Shown one piece after another: positions 1 through 7,108 of a stretch of DNA of 52,725 bases. The first letter of the stretch is position 1, and every line of letters starts with the position of its first letter. The stretch spans positions 1 through 52,725 of the forward strand of contig CANJRA010000018.1 in the NCBI GenBank assembly GCA_947476625.1, given 5' to 3'. Source of the DNA: Fidelibacterota bacterium (GTDB lineage Bacteria > Pseudomonadota > Alphaproteobacteria > Rhodospirillales > Rhodospirillaceae). The position numbers and the translations under genes were made by a program. The notes beneath the pieces were generated by a model. That model was not told where the DNA came from. It saw nothing but the letters and a program-made list of their open reading frames with translations, and did no database searches.

Positions 1-93
1 ATGATGACGGTGGCCGCGCCGAAGAGTGTGCGGGAGATGAGCGACGGGGAGTTGATGGCGATGATTGAGAAAAGGACGGGTCTGGGTGGGTGA
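1..93 (+). CDS. C-terminal tail of an unidentified protein, possibly a phage small terminase
   Basis: The frame is open from the first base and ends in TGA at 91-93; an ATG lies at position 1, but the gene may begin upstream of the window. The readable tail contains REMSDGELMAMIEKRTGLGG. A short acidic 'D-x-E-L-M-x-x-I' helix at the very end is common in phage small terminase subunits, but 30 residues are too few for assignment. Its stop overlaps the next ATG in a TGATG arrangement, which suggests translational coupling. Confidence 0.3.
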   Translation: MMTVAAPKSVREMSDGELMAMIEKRTGLGG

Positions 94-206
94 TGGCCGC
101 TTTAGTGAGGGATTATTGCTCCGGCGCTTACACACGAGGACGCCAAAAACCTGTCCCTTTGGACATCTATAAATCGCCCGCCGTCCTGGCTAAAAAGACA
201 ATGTAG
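93..206 (+). CDS. Short ORF coupled to the preceding tail (37 aa, unknown)
   Basis: The ORF starts at ATG 93-95, which overlaps the TGA of the preceding frame, and stops at TAG 204-206. The product is basic and has no recognisable domain. If the upstream tail is a small terminase, this could be the truncated start of a large terminase, but nothing in the sequence proves that. A strong terminator follows 50 bases later. It may equally be a chance ORF. Confidence 0.22.
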   Translation: MAALVRDYCSGAYTRGRQKPVPLDIYKSPAVLAKKTM

Positions 207-255
207 TCGGTTTTCCCCGTCCCCTCCCCGAGAATCACCGGCTACACGAAGACTT

Positions 256-299
256 AGCCCCCTCAGCCAGTCTCCTCCCTGGCCTTGGGGGCTTTTTAT
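256..299 (+). terminator. Rho-independent terminator
   Basis: The stem AGCCCCC (256-262) pairs with GGGGGCT (287-293). An inner CCAG/CTGG pairing (267-270 with 279-282) extends it, and a TTTTTATTT tract follows. It would end transcription of the short coupled ORFs upstream. Confidence 0.7.
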
Positions 300-699
300 T
301 TGTTGGGGCAGTCGGCTAGTGAAAAAACTTGAGATGGTGTTTCCGTGCAGCGGTAAGCCGCTGCGTCAGCAGCCTTATTAGCCTTCGGCCAGAGCCGGTC
401 TACCAGCCACGATGTCGGATTGCGCATGATGCCACCATATCCCCAGGGCGCATGTTAGCACAGCCGGGTAAGGGTGCAGCCCCACACAACCCCATGGATT
501 CAATTAGGACTCTGCTGAATCATGCCTAGGCCTATCCGCTGGGTTGGGCGCGGTGCGCTAGGTGTGAGTCCCGGGGCTTCTGGACGAATCTATGGGGGGG
601 GGCTGCGATACAGGGTCTACAGTCCGGCCATAAGCTTTTTGGCATGCAACATCGCAGTGTAGTGTGAGATTTCGTATCTCCAACAACAGGGTGCTTAAT
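300..699. other. Non-coding stretch with a 7-bp long-range hairpin
   Basis: No convincing gene is seen here. The only ORFs are short and have neither a ribosome binding site nor coherent composition. Near the right end CTGCGAT (603-609) pairs with ATCGCAG (651-657) across a 41-base loop, just before the AT-rich secreted-protein gene. GATTCA/TGAATC (about 497-521) is another short inverted repeat. The stretch may be a 5' leader or a small structured RNA, but I could not match it to tmRNA, RNase P, a group II intron or a cobalamin riboswitch. Confidence 0.4.
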
Positions 700-1920
700 A
701 TGAGTTCTGGTATATTCAGATTTACAGGTGTTGCCGCGCTTGCATGGCTCCTTCTGGCATTCTCGGTTCGCCCATTATTAGCCGCCGAAAAGAATCCCAG
801 TCTGCAGCCGCAGCTTACTTCACCAGTGGAAAATAATTCGCCTGACAACAGAGCAAGCCTTGAAAAGGCTGTCACTGTCTCAAACGTGTTAAATGCAGAA
901 GACGGGAAAGCTGAAGCCGAGGGGAGGCTTCAGAAGAATAATGAAGATGCGCCGAATGATGCCACAGATTGGCCAGTGTCTTTGCCGGAAAGATTTATTG
1001 TCTCCAAGGCACCCCCGGGGCTGAGAGAGGCCCCCCCAACGCCGAAGCTAACTATAACGGAAAGAAACAGCACCATAGAAAAATCACAGGCTGTTGCTAA
1101 TGGACAATTTTATACTGTGATATCCCCGATTTATATAGGTGGGGGGTTTGATGGCGGCAATACCAGCTATGTGCGCCTATTGAATCGTGAAACGAATACC
1201 GTTGTTTTCACCATTTCAATAGTTGGATACAAAGCGGGGGACAGCAATATCGGCAATACGCAATCAGCCGTTCTTGGCACAGCGACTGCGACCGTGCCAA
1301 AGTTTGCTTCGCGGCAGTATTCCGTACCTGATATCTTGTCGGCTGCTGGTGTCAGCCTTTGCTTATCTGGAGATTGCACTAACCAATATAGCGGGCTTGC
1401 CTTATATGTAAAAACCAACAGCACAAGCACAACTCTTAAGCCCGGATTCCAGCATGTTATGTATAATTCAAATAGCTTCTTTTTTGAAAACATGACGATT
1501 TGTGGTGACCTCTCCCTTTCAGATGGGAACGGTACAAATAATTATACAGCTGACCTCATAAATGTTCACACATCGATTGTGGCATCGCTCGGCTATCCCT
1601 CTACAATTTTCCTCCACAACTATGCTTCCAGCAGTGATGTTTATAAATTCTACATAAGTGATTCGGATTCAGGACTTACTTTGGGGATCCAAAACGTAAC
1701 TTTAGAAGCCAACGCGTCCTACGCCATCCCCATGAGTTGGTTTGAGGACAAAGCGGGGGTGACCCCATACATGCAGCATGGCCACTATAATATATCGGTG
1801 TACAAATTAAATGCTGTCGGCTCACTGACCCCTCTCAATATCACGATGGGGACAGGTGTTTATAACAAGCAATTGCGGGCATATCTGAATATGTCAGCGG
1901 TGTGTCAGATTTCGCATTAG
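700..1920 (+). CDS. Secreted protein of unknown function, two related beta-type domains
   Basis: The ATG at 700 is preferred over an upstream in-frame GTG (664) because AGGG lies 8 bases before it and the product then begins with a clean signal peptide: basic start, hydrophobic core AALAWLLLAF, and an AxA-like site before residue 30. A low-complexity linker rich in E, N and P follows (to about residue 120). Two similar stretches begin near residues 154 and 300. Each has a 'LxN' strand, then a residue pattern ending in 'A-x-x-S-(R/Y)-x-(Y/A)-x-(I/V)-P' and '(A)-A-G-V'. Similar short beta-sandwich repeats occur in secreted proteins of other alphaproteobacteria (recollection, not a search). Codon use is much more AT-rich than in neighbouring genes, which suggests acquisition by transfer. 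Confidence 0.75.
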   Translation: MSSGIFRFTGVAALAWLLLAFSVRPLLAAEKNPSLQPQLTSPVENNSPDNRASLEKAVTVSNVLNAEDGKAEAEGRLQKNNEDAPNDATDWPVSLPERFIVSKAPPGLREAPPTPKLTITERNSTIEKSQAVANGQFYTVISPIYIGGGFDGGNTSYVRLLNRETNTVVFTISIVGYKAGDSNIGNTQSAVLGTATATVPKFASRQYSVPDILSAAGVSLCLSGDCTNQYSGLALYVKTNSTSTTLKPGFQHVMYNSNSFFFENMTICGDLSLSDGNGTNNYTADLINVHTSIVASLGYPSTIFLHNYASSSDVYKFYISDSDSGLTLGIQNVTLEANASYAIPMSWFEDKAGVTPYMQHGHYNISVYKLNAVGSLTPLNITMGTGVYNKQLRAYLNMSAVCQISH

Positions 1921-2010
1921 TCAGAAACCGATTGCGTTACGCGATGGACTCCTGATTTGCGCCTAATACTGGAAGCCATGTAGCACTTACGCGACGCTGA
2001 TACTGTTCAA

Positions 2011-2037
2011 GGCCCCGTCACACCGGCGGGGCCTTTT
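2011..2037 (+). terminator. Rho-independent terminator after the secreted-protein gene
   Basis: GGCCCCG (2011-2017) pairs with CGGGGCC (2027-2033) across a 9-base loop and is followed by TTTT. It lies 90 bases after the stop of the 700-1920 gene and is probably its terminator. Confidence 0.75.
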
Positions 2038-2232
2038 GCTTTCAGCCCGCCGCCATTGATATCAATGCCGCCGCCCAATGATAGCTCTGGGCGCTGATCC
2101 GGAATTTTGTAAAATTTTGCGCCCCTCGGGCGCGGGTGCGTGAAGCTGAACACCCAGGGCGGGGTCGCTGGGGCGAAGTGCCTGGGTGGGGGTCTATCGC
2201 GCACCGGAACTGGCTCAAGGCCGGACTGACAG

Positions 2233-2267
2233 AACTGACAAAAGGGGTTCTGGCGGTTTTGTCAGTT
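2233..2267. repeat. Palindromic repeat, copy 1 (perfect 11-bp arms)
   Basis: AACTGACAAAA (2233-2243) and TTTTGTCAGTT (2257-2267) are perfect inverted arms around the 13-base loop ggggttctggcgg. A near-identical copy occurs at 3053-3087. The two copies flank the DUF1993 gene and share bases just outside the arms (an AG immediately before). Confidence 0.8.
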
Positions 2268-2408
2268 GTGGGTTGGTGGGCGTGAGTACGCGCTGCAGCT
2301 TTGGATACTCGGCTGATTACGGTTGCGGCACTTAGCTATGCGCAGGAAGTGGGTTTCTTAAGTTCCTAGGGCGTCGATCTGACGATGCCCCCATATTCCC
2401 AACGTTGG

Positions 2409-2915
2409 CTAGGGATTACCCAAGAAATCGCGCTTTCCGATCTCGATGCCATTGTGACGTAGGATGTTGTAGGCGGTGGTGACATGAAAATAGAAATTAG
2501 GCACTGCATGGCCAAGCAAGAATTGCATACCTTTGTAATGGGTTTCTTTGTCGCCGCGTTTAATCACAATTTCCTTGTCTTCGGTACCATCGATCTGCGT
2601 TGGCACAACCGCCTGGATGAAGGCGATGGTTTTGGCGATGCGCGCCTTTAGATCAACCAAGGTCTTGTCGTTATCTTCGTCCACCGGGATCTCTATCCCG
2701 GCCAGGCGTGCCACCACGCCCTGAGCGGCATCGCAAGCGATGCGCACCTGCGTGGTCATGGGCAACATGTCAGGGAATAAGCGATAGGTCGTCAGCGTCG
2801 CAGGGTCGATCTTTTTGGCGTCGACGTGAGCCTGCGCCTTGTCGATGATATTCATCAGATTACTGAGAATGTTGACGAAGCGCGGCACGCTCGCTTGGTA
2901 CATGGAAATGTTCAT
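2409..2915 (-). CDS. DUF1993 domain-containing protein
   Basis: The 168-residue product matches the DUF1993 family over its whole length, from the MYQASVPRF start to the 'GKRDFLG' end near the C-terminus. The family is all-alpha, distantly like DinB, with no established function; the many conserved His and Asp residues suggest possible metal binding (inference). The start ATG has TAGGA 7 bases upstream. The gene stands alone between two copies of a palindromic repeat and is transcribed away from tRNA-Lys. Confidence 0.88.
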   Translation of the reverse strand: MNISMYQASVPRFVNILSNLMNIIDKAQAHVDAKKIDPATLTTYRLFPDMLPMTTQVRIACDAAQGVVARLAGIEIPVDEDNDKTLVDLKARIAKTIAFIQAVVPTQIDGTEDKEIVIKRGDKETHYKGMQFLLGHAVPNFYFHVTTAYNILRHNGIEIGKRDFLGNP

Positions 2916-3255
2916 GGAAAATCCTACAAGATAAAACGAGACGTCGGCAGGTGGCTCTCAATGCGTATCGTTGTCAACAATGGCGAGGTTAGGAGGCGAT
3001 CTGATTTAGCTTCCAGCCCCAGCCGAAAAACGCACCGAATTGGAACTAACAGAACTGAGAAAAGGAGTTCCGCCGGTTTTGTCAGTTGGGGCTGATGCGT
3101 CTTATCGCGATGCTGGATCAAGCATAATGGATCAGCAGTACGGGAGGCTGGCCCGTCGCGGCGAAGTTGCGCCTACTGGGTGCACAGTGGGTGCATGGCT
3201 AACTTTTCGCCCACAACCTTAAGGGCGCGATCATCACTAAGTCATTGATTTAGGT
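2916..3255. other. Intergenic stretch with palindromic repeat copy 2
   Basis: The promoter of DUF1993 should lie at the left of this stretch. It contains the second palindromic repeat (3053-3087) and a direct repeat GGGTGCA at 3178-3184 and 3189-3195, close to the 3' end of tRNA-Lys. A short ORF ending at 3222 (WLTFRPQP) might be the tail of a lost gene, but it is not convincing. Confidence 0.5.
3053..3087. repeat. Palindromic repeat, copy 2 (one mismatch in arms)
   Basis: AACTGAGAAAA (3053-3063) faces TTTTGTCAGTT (3077-3087) across the loop ggagttccgccgg. Compared with copy 1 at 2233-2267 it has one mismatch between the arms and several loop changes. The same spacing and an identical right arm show common origin. 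Confidence 0.8.
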
Positions 3256-3330
3256 TGGTGAGCCCGGGTGGGTTCGAACCACCGACCCCCTGATTAAAAG
3301 TCAGATGCTCTACCACTGAGCTACGGGCCC
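3256..3330 (-). tRNA. tRNA-Lys (anticodon TTT)
   Basis: On the minus strand the acceptor arm GGGCCCG (ending at 3330) pairs with CGGGCTC. The D arm has GCTCAGTGGTAGAGC, the anticodon loop reads CTTTTAA, and the T arm is GGTTCGAACC. The discriminator A and an encoded CCA complete the 3' end at 3256. tRNA 3' ends are common integration sites, but no duplicated tRNA end was found in the window. Confidence 0.96.
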
Positions 3331-3487
3331 GACCTAAGAGGGGCGCACCATATTCGCCGCGTCTCCCCCGGTCAAGCAAACGTATCAGCGCGATATGTGG
3401 GGTGGAATCTCTAGGATTTCCGCCGCTTTTGAGTATGGTATCGCGCCTGTGGATAAAAGTGCCGGCGCGAATTTCGGAGAGATTGAG

Positions 3488-3718
3488 ATGCCCGATCCCG
3501 TGCAGATGATTCTCGACGTTGCCAAGGACCGTCCCGATCCGCGCGTGGTGTCGACATGGCTGACAGCGTATTTGGGGACGCGACCGCTCAAGGCGAAATA
3601 CGTGGCGCTCGATACACTGGAATCTCAATTGCAGGCTTTGCCGGGGTCTGCCGATCAGCGGGCGTTGGGACTGATTTTACGGGTCATCCAAAAACTGCGT
3701 GAAACACTGACGACGTGA
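3488..3718 (+). CDS. Small conserved-looking protein (76 aa), function unknown
   Basis: The ATG at 3488 has GGAGAG 5-6 bases upstream and is preferred to an earlier in-frame ATG (3395), which would overlap the tRNA-Lys promoter region. The product is soluble and helical, begins MPDPVQMILDVAKDRPDPR, and has no motif I recognise. It ends 6 bases from the end of the convergent, broken copper-chaperone gene with no visible terminator between them. Confidence 0.65.
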   Translation: MPDPVQMILDVAKDRPDPRVVSTWLTAYLGTRPLKAKYVALDTLESQLQALPGSADQRALGLILRVIQKLRETLTT

Positions 3719-3723
3719 TGCAG

Positions 3724-4202
3724 CTATTTCCGGATTCTATTGCCCAATAATTGATTGCTGATCTTAGCTTCGATCTCGACGGTTCCGGCCTTCTCAAAAA
3801 CCAGCGTGATGGGAACGACGTCAAACACAGCCGGCGGCGTGCCGAGATCTGTCAGGCTCACCTCGAGCGCGCCCGGATGAAACGAGACGCGTTTCCCGGC
3901 TCTAATCCTGATGCCGTCGGTTTTTTATTGATGAAGTCCAGGCCGTGCCATTTCCCGCGCCGGAGATGGGACGTTTTGGCGTGGCGGCTGGTGGCCGAGA
4001 TCAGGCTGTCGTCTTTTTCGCCGCGACTGACAACCTCAAAAAATACGCTGATGGTGCCGTCTTCATTGGGAGCGATACGCGCCCATGGTTGGTCGATTTC
4101 GATGGTTCCATCCGCGGACAACGGCGCGGCCATCGCGACCGAACCCAAGGTGATGATCCATAGCAATGTAAAACCACGCCAGAGCATTCTCAGACCGTTC
4201 AT
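3724..4202 (-). pseudogene. PCu(A)C / DUF461-type periplasmic copper chaperone, frameshifted
   Basis: The N-terminal frame starts at ATG 4202 with a signal peptide (GFTLLWIITLGSVAMAAP) and runs through the start of the DUF461 fold to DFINKK. It then slips: the family's C-terminal half, including DGIRIRAGKRVSFHPG, LTDLG and ITLVFEKAGTVEIEAKI, is in the next frame and stops at TAG 3726-3724. Adding one base near the run of six T (3921-3926, plus strand) gives one 160-codon gene. Family members carry Cu(I) to cytochrome oxidase using conserved His and Met. Here the second ligand motif, normally 'HxM', reads PGALEVSL, so copper ligands were probably lost before or with the frameshift. The start overlaps the hydrolase stop by ATGA. 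Confidence 0.8.
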
Positions 4203-5008
4203 TGTAATTTGTTGCGCTTTAGCCATGCGGCGATCACTTCCGCACTGATTTTCAATGTGTCGTCGAGCATCAGGCAATGTCCGGCTTCAGGGATCGTCTG
4301 CAGCTCGGCGCCGAAAAATTCCGCAACAGCCTGGTCTTGCCCGGCAGGGTGCAGGGGGGTGTCGTCCAATGCAGCGGAAATGCAAAGTGTGGGGCCTTGA
4401 ACCCAAGACGGCTGCACGGAAATGGTGCGGCGGTAGCAATCATTGAGAAACGCCGGGCTTTCAGGGCAAAGGCGCGCGAGATAAGGATCGATATCCATGC
4501 GGTGATAGCCTTGCAAAAACCAGCGGTTCGCGCGATCCGGCGGCGGCGGCGATATCAATTTCTCGCTGGGGAAAGGCGGCATGAGGCGGACATCAACATT
4601 CGCTGGCGGGGCAGGGGCAATCATAATAATGCCCGAAGGCCTCACATGTTCCGCCGCCGCCATGGCGGCCAGCGCGCCTAGGCTGTGACCGACCAGAATA
4701 ACCGGGGTTTTGAGGGCCGCTGCGGCTTCGGTGATGTCGGCGGCCATCTCCGCCACACCGGCACGTGCAAAATCGGGCGGTGCGGGAAGCCCGCCATGTC
4801 CGCGCAAATCGATCGCGGCGGCGGGTATCGCGCGTTGTACGAAAAATTCCAGATATTGCGACCAGCACCAGGCGCCGTGAAAACCGCCGTGCACAAACAG
4901 CAGTGTTGGTCGGTTGTGCAGCTCAGTGGACGTCAGGCGTGCCTGACTGAGGCGCTGCTGCTGCATTTTATCGATAAAGGAGAAATCCACGTCGCTGTCC
5001 GCCGTCAC
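4199..5008 (-). CDS. Alpha/beta-fold hydrolase
   Basis: This 269-residue alpha/beta hydrolase has the oxyanion HGG at residues 40-42, the nucleophile elbow GHSLG at 107-111 (Ser109), an acid at Asp215/216 (LDDTPLH) and the catalytic His at 244 (GHCLML). It has no signal peptide, so it is probably cytosolic. The substrate cannot be told from sequence; salicylate-esterase-like and haloperoxidase-like enzymes share this layout. The start is probably GTG at 5008, with an in-frame ATG at 4966 as the alternative; neither has a strong ribosome site. The gene is coupled by a 4-base ATGA overlap to the broken copper-chaperone gene downstream. Confidence 0.88.
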   Translation of the reverse strand: MTADSDVDFSFIDKMQQQRLSQARLTSTELHNRPTLLFVHGGFHGAWCWSQYLEFFVQRAIPAAAIDLRGHGGLPAPPDFARAGVAEMAADITEAAAALKTPVILVGHSLGALAAMAAAEHVRPSGIIMIAPAPPANVDVRLMPPFPSEKLISPPPPDRANRWFLQGYHRMDIDPYLARLCPESPAFLNDCYRRTISVQPSWVQGPTLCISAALDDTPLHPAGQDQAVAEFFGAELQTIPEAGHCLMLDDTLKISAEVIAAWLKRNKLQ

Positions 5009-5205
5009 CGGTTGTTTGCGGTGTAGTTATAGGGCGGGTGCGGCGATTCGTCGCGGTCTATAGAAACGAGGCGGCCCGGCGGCGCAAACGACGCCGCGAT
5101 GTCGCGCCCGGCCGGTATCCCCTTTGCGCCGCAAGACTAAAAGCTGGTTTTTTGAAGCGACCGGTTCACCATTTCAGCTTCCGTTGTGGGGCTGGAGTTG
5201 GGGGT

Positions 5206-5418
5206 ATGGGCCGTTTTATGCTGCTGCAGTCGATGTACGCCGTAACCGGCGTATTATTTTTTGTACGCGATCTTTTTCATAGTGTGCCGATGAACGACGG
5301 CATCGTGAATGCCTTCATCTGGCCCTTTGCGCAGTGGCCGGTGATCAAGGCCGCCGTCTTCCAGATGCTTTATCCGGTAATCGCGGCTGTTCAGCCGGTA
5401 TTTAAAATATTCCACTAG
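5206..5418 (+). CDS. Small, partly hydrophobic protein (70 aa), unknown
   Basis: The ATG at 5206 has GGAG 8 bases upstream, which favours it over the much earlier in-frame ATG at 5038. The product MGRFMLLQSMYAVTGVLFFV... has one hydrophobic N-terminal segment and a second amphipathic stretch near the end (VFQMLYPVIAAVQPVFKI), so it may be membrane-associated. I do not recognise it. It converges with the small membrane ORF at 5428-5574. Confidence 0.6.
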   Translation: MGRFMLLQSMYAVTGVLFFVRDLFHSVPMNDGIVNAFIWPFAQWPVIKAAVFQMLYPVIAAVQPVFKIFH

Positions 5419-5427
5419 CGGGCAGCG

Positions 5428-5574
5428 TTAGGTTTTGGGGTGAGATGCGCGCCATTGCGCATAAGCTTTGCGCATGCGTTCGCGGCGTAAGCGGCACCCT
5501 TCGCACGGCAAGATCAACGCTAAGCCCGCAACGATCACAACGGTCGCGCCGGCGATAATGAGCAGGGCGATCAC
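5428..5574 (-). CDS. Small single-span membrane protein (48 aa)
   Basis: The product starts at GTG 5574-5572, which overlaps the TGA of the ferredoxin gene (GTGA), so the two were probably translated together. It has one transmembrane span (IALLIIAGATVVIVAGLALI), then a CxxC (LPCEGC) and a basic tail (RLRRERMRKAYAQWRASH). This tiny N-in membrane anchor with a CxxC could bind metal or a partner, but no function is known to me. A longer reading from 5709 crosses the broken ferredoxin and is less likely. Confidence 0.55.
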   Translation of the reverse strand: MIALLIIAGATVVIVAGLALILPCEGCRLRRERMRKAYAQWRASHPKT

Positions 5575-5931
5575 AGGACTGGTGGTCCACCGTCCGAAGG
5601 TGCGGCGTCTGCAAGGGCCGTGCGGCGCTCTGCTTCCGCTCGGATTGCTACCATGATGAGGTCGATGTTGGGTCTGAAACATCGCCTTCAAGATTAAAGT
5701 AGTCGGCACTTTGGATTTTCAGGTTGGGGCCGTGCAGACAGTTATTCATGCAAGGCCCTCGCGTGACACTGGCAGGGATGCGTTCGGCCAAAACATGCGT
5801 TCCAGAGCATCGGCCAGACCACGGCTGCCGCGTCCGCCACAGGAGGGGAGGCGGTCGGTATTGAGCCGCTTGTTGATACACACCCGCACTGTGAACAGCG
5901 GTTTTGGGGCGGGCGTCCAGTCTTCGATCAT
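5571..5931 (-). pseudogene. [2Fe-2S] thioredoxin-like ferredoxin, two frameshifts
   Basis: The ATG at 5931 begins MIEDW and the frame runs through KPLFTVRVCINKRL and LPSCGGRGSR (first two Cys of the cluster) to ALER. The second part, with VTRGPCMNNCLHGPNLKI (last two Cys) and ADYFNLEGDVSDP, is in another frame. The last part, IDLIMVAIRAEAERRTAL, is in a third and stops at TGA 5573-5571. Restoring one base near 5795 and one near 5670 gives a 121-codon gene, the usual length for this family of NuoE-like small ferredoxins. The gene follows the NUDIX gene by 2 bases and overlaps the small membrane ORF, so all three probably formed an operon. Confidence 0.8.
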
Positions 5932-5933
5932 AC

Positions 5934-6386
5934 CTAAACTCCGCCCAGCGCAACGGCGGCCTCGATAATGCGAATGGTCTCGCTCCATAGGTTATAGCGC
6001 GCCAGACCGGAAACGGGCACCCATTTGACGTCCGAGGCATCGTCCCCGGCGCGGGCGTTTCCACCCGACCATAGGCCGCGGTAGTCTATCAGGGTCATAT
6101 GCCGCTCAAGCGTGCCTTCGGGCGTATGCCACAGGGCATCGACGACGTCGACGAACCTCAAGCCGGTGACGGTGACGCCGGTTTCCTCCATGAGCTCGCG
6201 ATGCGCGGTTTCTTGTACTGCTTTGCCCCACTCCTGGCAGCCGCCGGGGATACTCCACTCGCCCTGACGCGGCGGGCGTCCGCGCTCGATCAGCAACACT
6301 TCGGGACCGGTCGGGCCGGCGCGGAGCACAACGACCCCAACGCCGATGATTGGCCGAGGGGTCATTGGTGGAGCTGTGTCGGTCAT
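5934..6386 (-). CDS. NUDIX hydrolase (ADP-ribose pyrophosphatase-like)
   Basis: The ATG at 6386 (MTDTAPPMTPRP) is chosen because earlier starts lack any similarity and run into the divergent promoter. The Nudix helix is GGCQEWGKAVQETAHRELMEETG: the metal-binding RELMEE is intact, but the conserved Glu seven residues before it (GX5E) is Lys. The protein should hydrolyse a nucleoside diphosphate linked to another group; ADP-ribose or a dinucleotide is likely from the N-terminal 'GVGVVVLR...VLLIERG' layout, but this is not certain. It is divergent from the DUF502 gene with 38 bases between them. Confidence 0.88.
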   Translation of the reverse strand: MTDTAPPMTPRPIIGVGVVVLRAGPTGPEVLLIERGRPPRQGEWSIPGGCQEWGKAVQETAHRELMEETGVTVTGLRFVDVVDALWHTPEGTLERHMTLIDYRGLWSGGNARAGDDASDVKWVPVSGLARYNLWSETIRIIEAAVALGGV

Positions 6387-6424
6387 AGTGGCAGATACCC
6401 GTGTAAATCTGCGATGATGATGGC

Positions 6425-7108
6425 ATGACTGATCACAAGGCACCACAGCTCCCCACCCATGCGCAGCAGGGCGAATTGCCATGGCGCCAATCCCTGACGG
6501 TACGGCTGCGCAATTACTTCCTGGCCGGGCTGCTCGTGACGGCGCCCATCACCATCACGCTCTTTGCGGCGTGGTGGGTGATTCGCTACATCGACGACGC
6601 GGTTACGGGCTGGCTGCCCGATAGCTACAATCCCAGCAGTTATATCCCCGGCTTTGGCATTGTCATTCTGGTGGCGGTGCTGACCTTGGTTGGATTTCTC
6701 ACCGCCAATTACCTGGGGCATATACTGGTCAGATGGGGCGAGCGCATCGTTGCGCGTTTACCCGTGATCCGCAGCGTCTATTCGGCGATCAAACAAATCT
6801 TCGAAACGGTGTTTTCCAAACAGACGGAATCCTTTCGGGAAGTGGTGCTGGTGGAATATCCACGCAAAGAGATGTGGGCGCTGGGGCTGGTGATCGCCAA
6901 GACTGCGCAGGAGATTCAAAATCAGGCTCCTGCAGAACTGTTCAGCGTATTTATTCCGACAATGTCCTTTACGTCGGGCTATTTGGTTTTCCTGCAGCGC
7001 AAGGACATGACCACGCTCGATATGACGGTTGAGGAATGCTTGAAGATGGTGATATCGGGCGGGATCGTGATGCCGTCGGCAAAGATGATAAAGCCTAACC
7101 AGATCTGA
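6425..7108 (+). CDS. DUF502 family integral membrane protein
   Basis: The ATG at 6425 opens a 227-residue protein. It has two transmembrane segments, LAGLLVTAPITITLFAAWWV near residues 35-55 and GFGIVILVAVLTLVGFLTAN near 80-100, then the family signature 'RLPVIRSVYSAIKQ' and a soluble C-terminal part with 'PTMSFTSGYLVFL'. DUF502 proteins are widespread in bacteria and plants (COV-like), with no settled biochemical role. The last 14 bases overlap the end of the convergent recG, so no terminator separates them. Confidence 0.92.
   Translation: MTDHKAPQLPTHAQQGELPWRQSLTVRLRNYFLAGLLVTAPITITLFAAWWVIRYIDDAVTGWLPDSYNPSSYIPGFGIVILVAVLTLVGFLTANYLGHILVRWGERIVARLPVIRSVYSAIKQIFETVFSKQTESFREVVLVEYPRKEMWALGLVIAKTAQEIQNQAPAELFSVFIPTMSFTSGYLVFLQRKDMTTLDMTVEECLKMVISGGIVMPSAKMIKPNQI

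Larger units (their letters stand above)
1921..2408. other. Intergenic stretch with terminator and palindromic repeat copy 1
   Basis: This stretch separates the secreted-protein gene from the convergent DUF1993 gene. It holds a terminator (2011-2037) and one copy of a palindromic repeat (2233-2267). No ORF in it looks real. Confidence 0.6.

Noticed and set aside
540-600. Possible group II intron or tmRNA start (GTGCGC...GTGTGAGTCC)
   Set aside because: No domain V, no tRNA-like part and no reverse transcriptase were found; the match is only to a short motif.
3040-3222. ORF ending WLTFRPQP as a possible integrase tail next to tRNA-Lys
   Set aside because: There are no catalytic integrase motifs and no duplicated tRNA end; too short to support.
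5038-5205. Longer start for the small gene ending at 5418
   Set aside because: The upstream part has no similarity or coherent composition, and a good ribosome site precedes ATG 5206.
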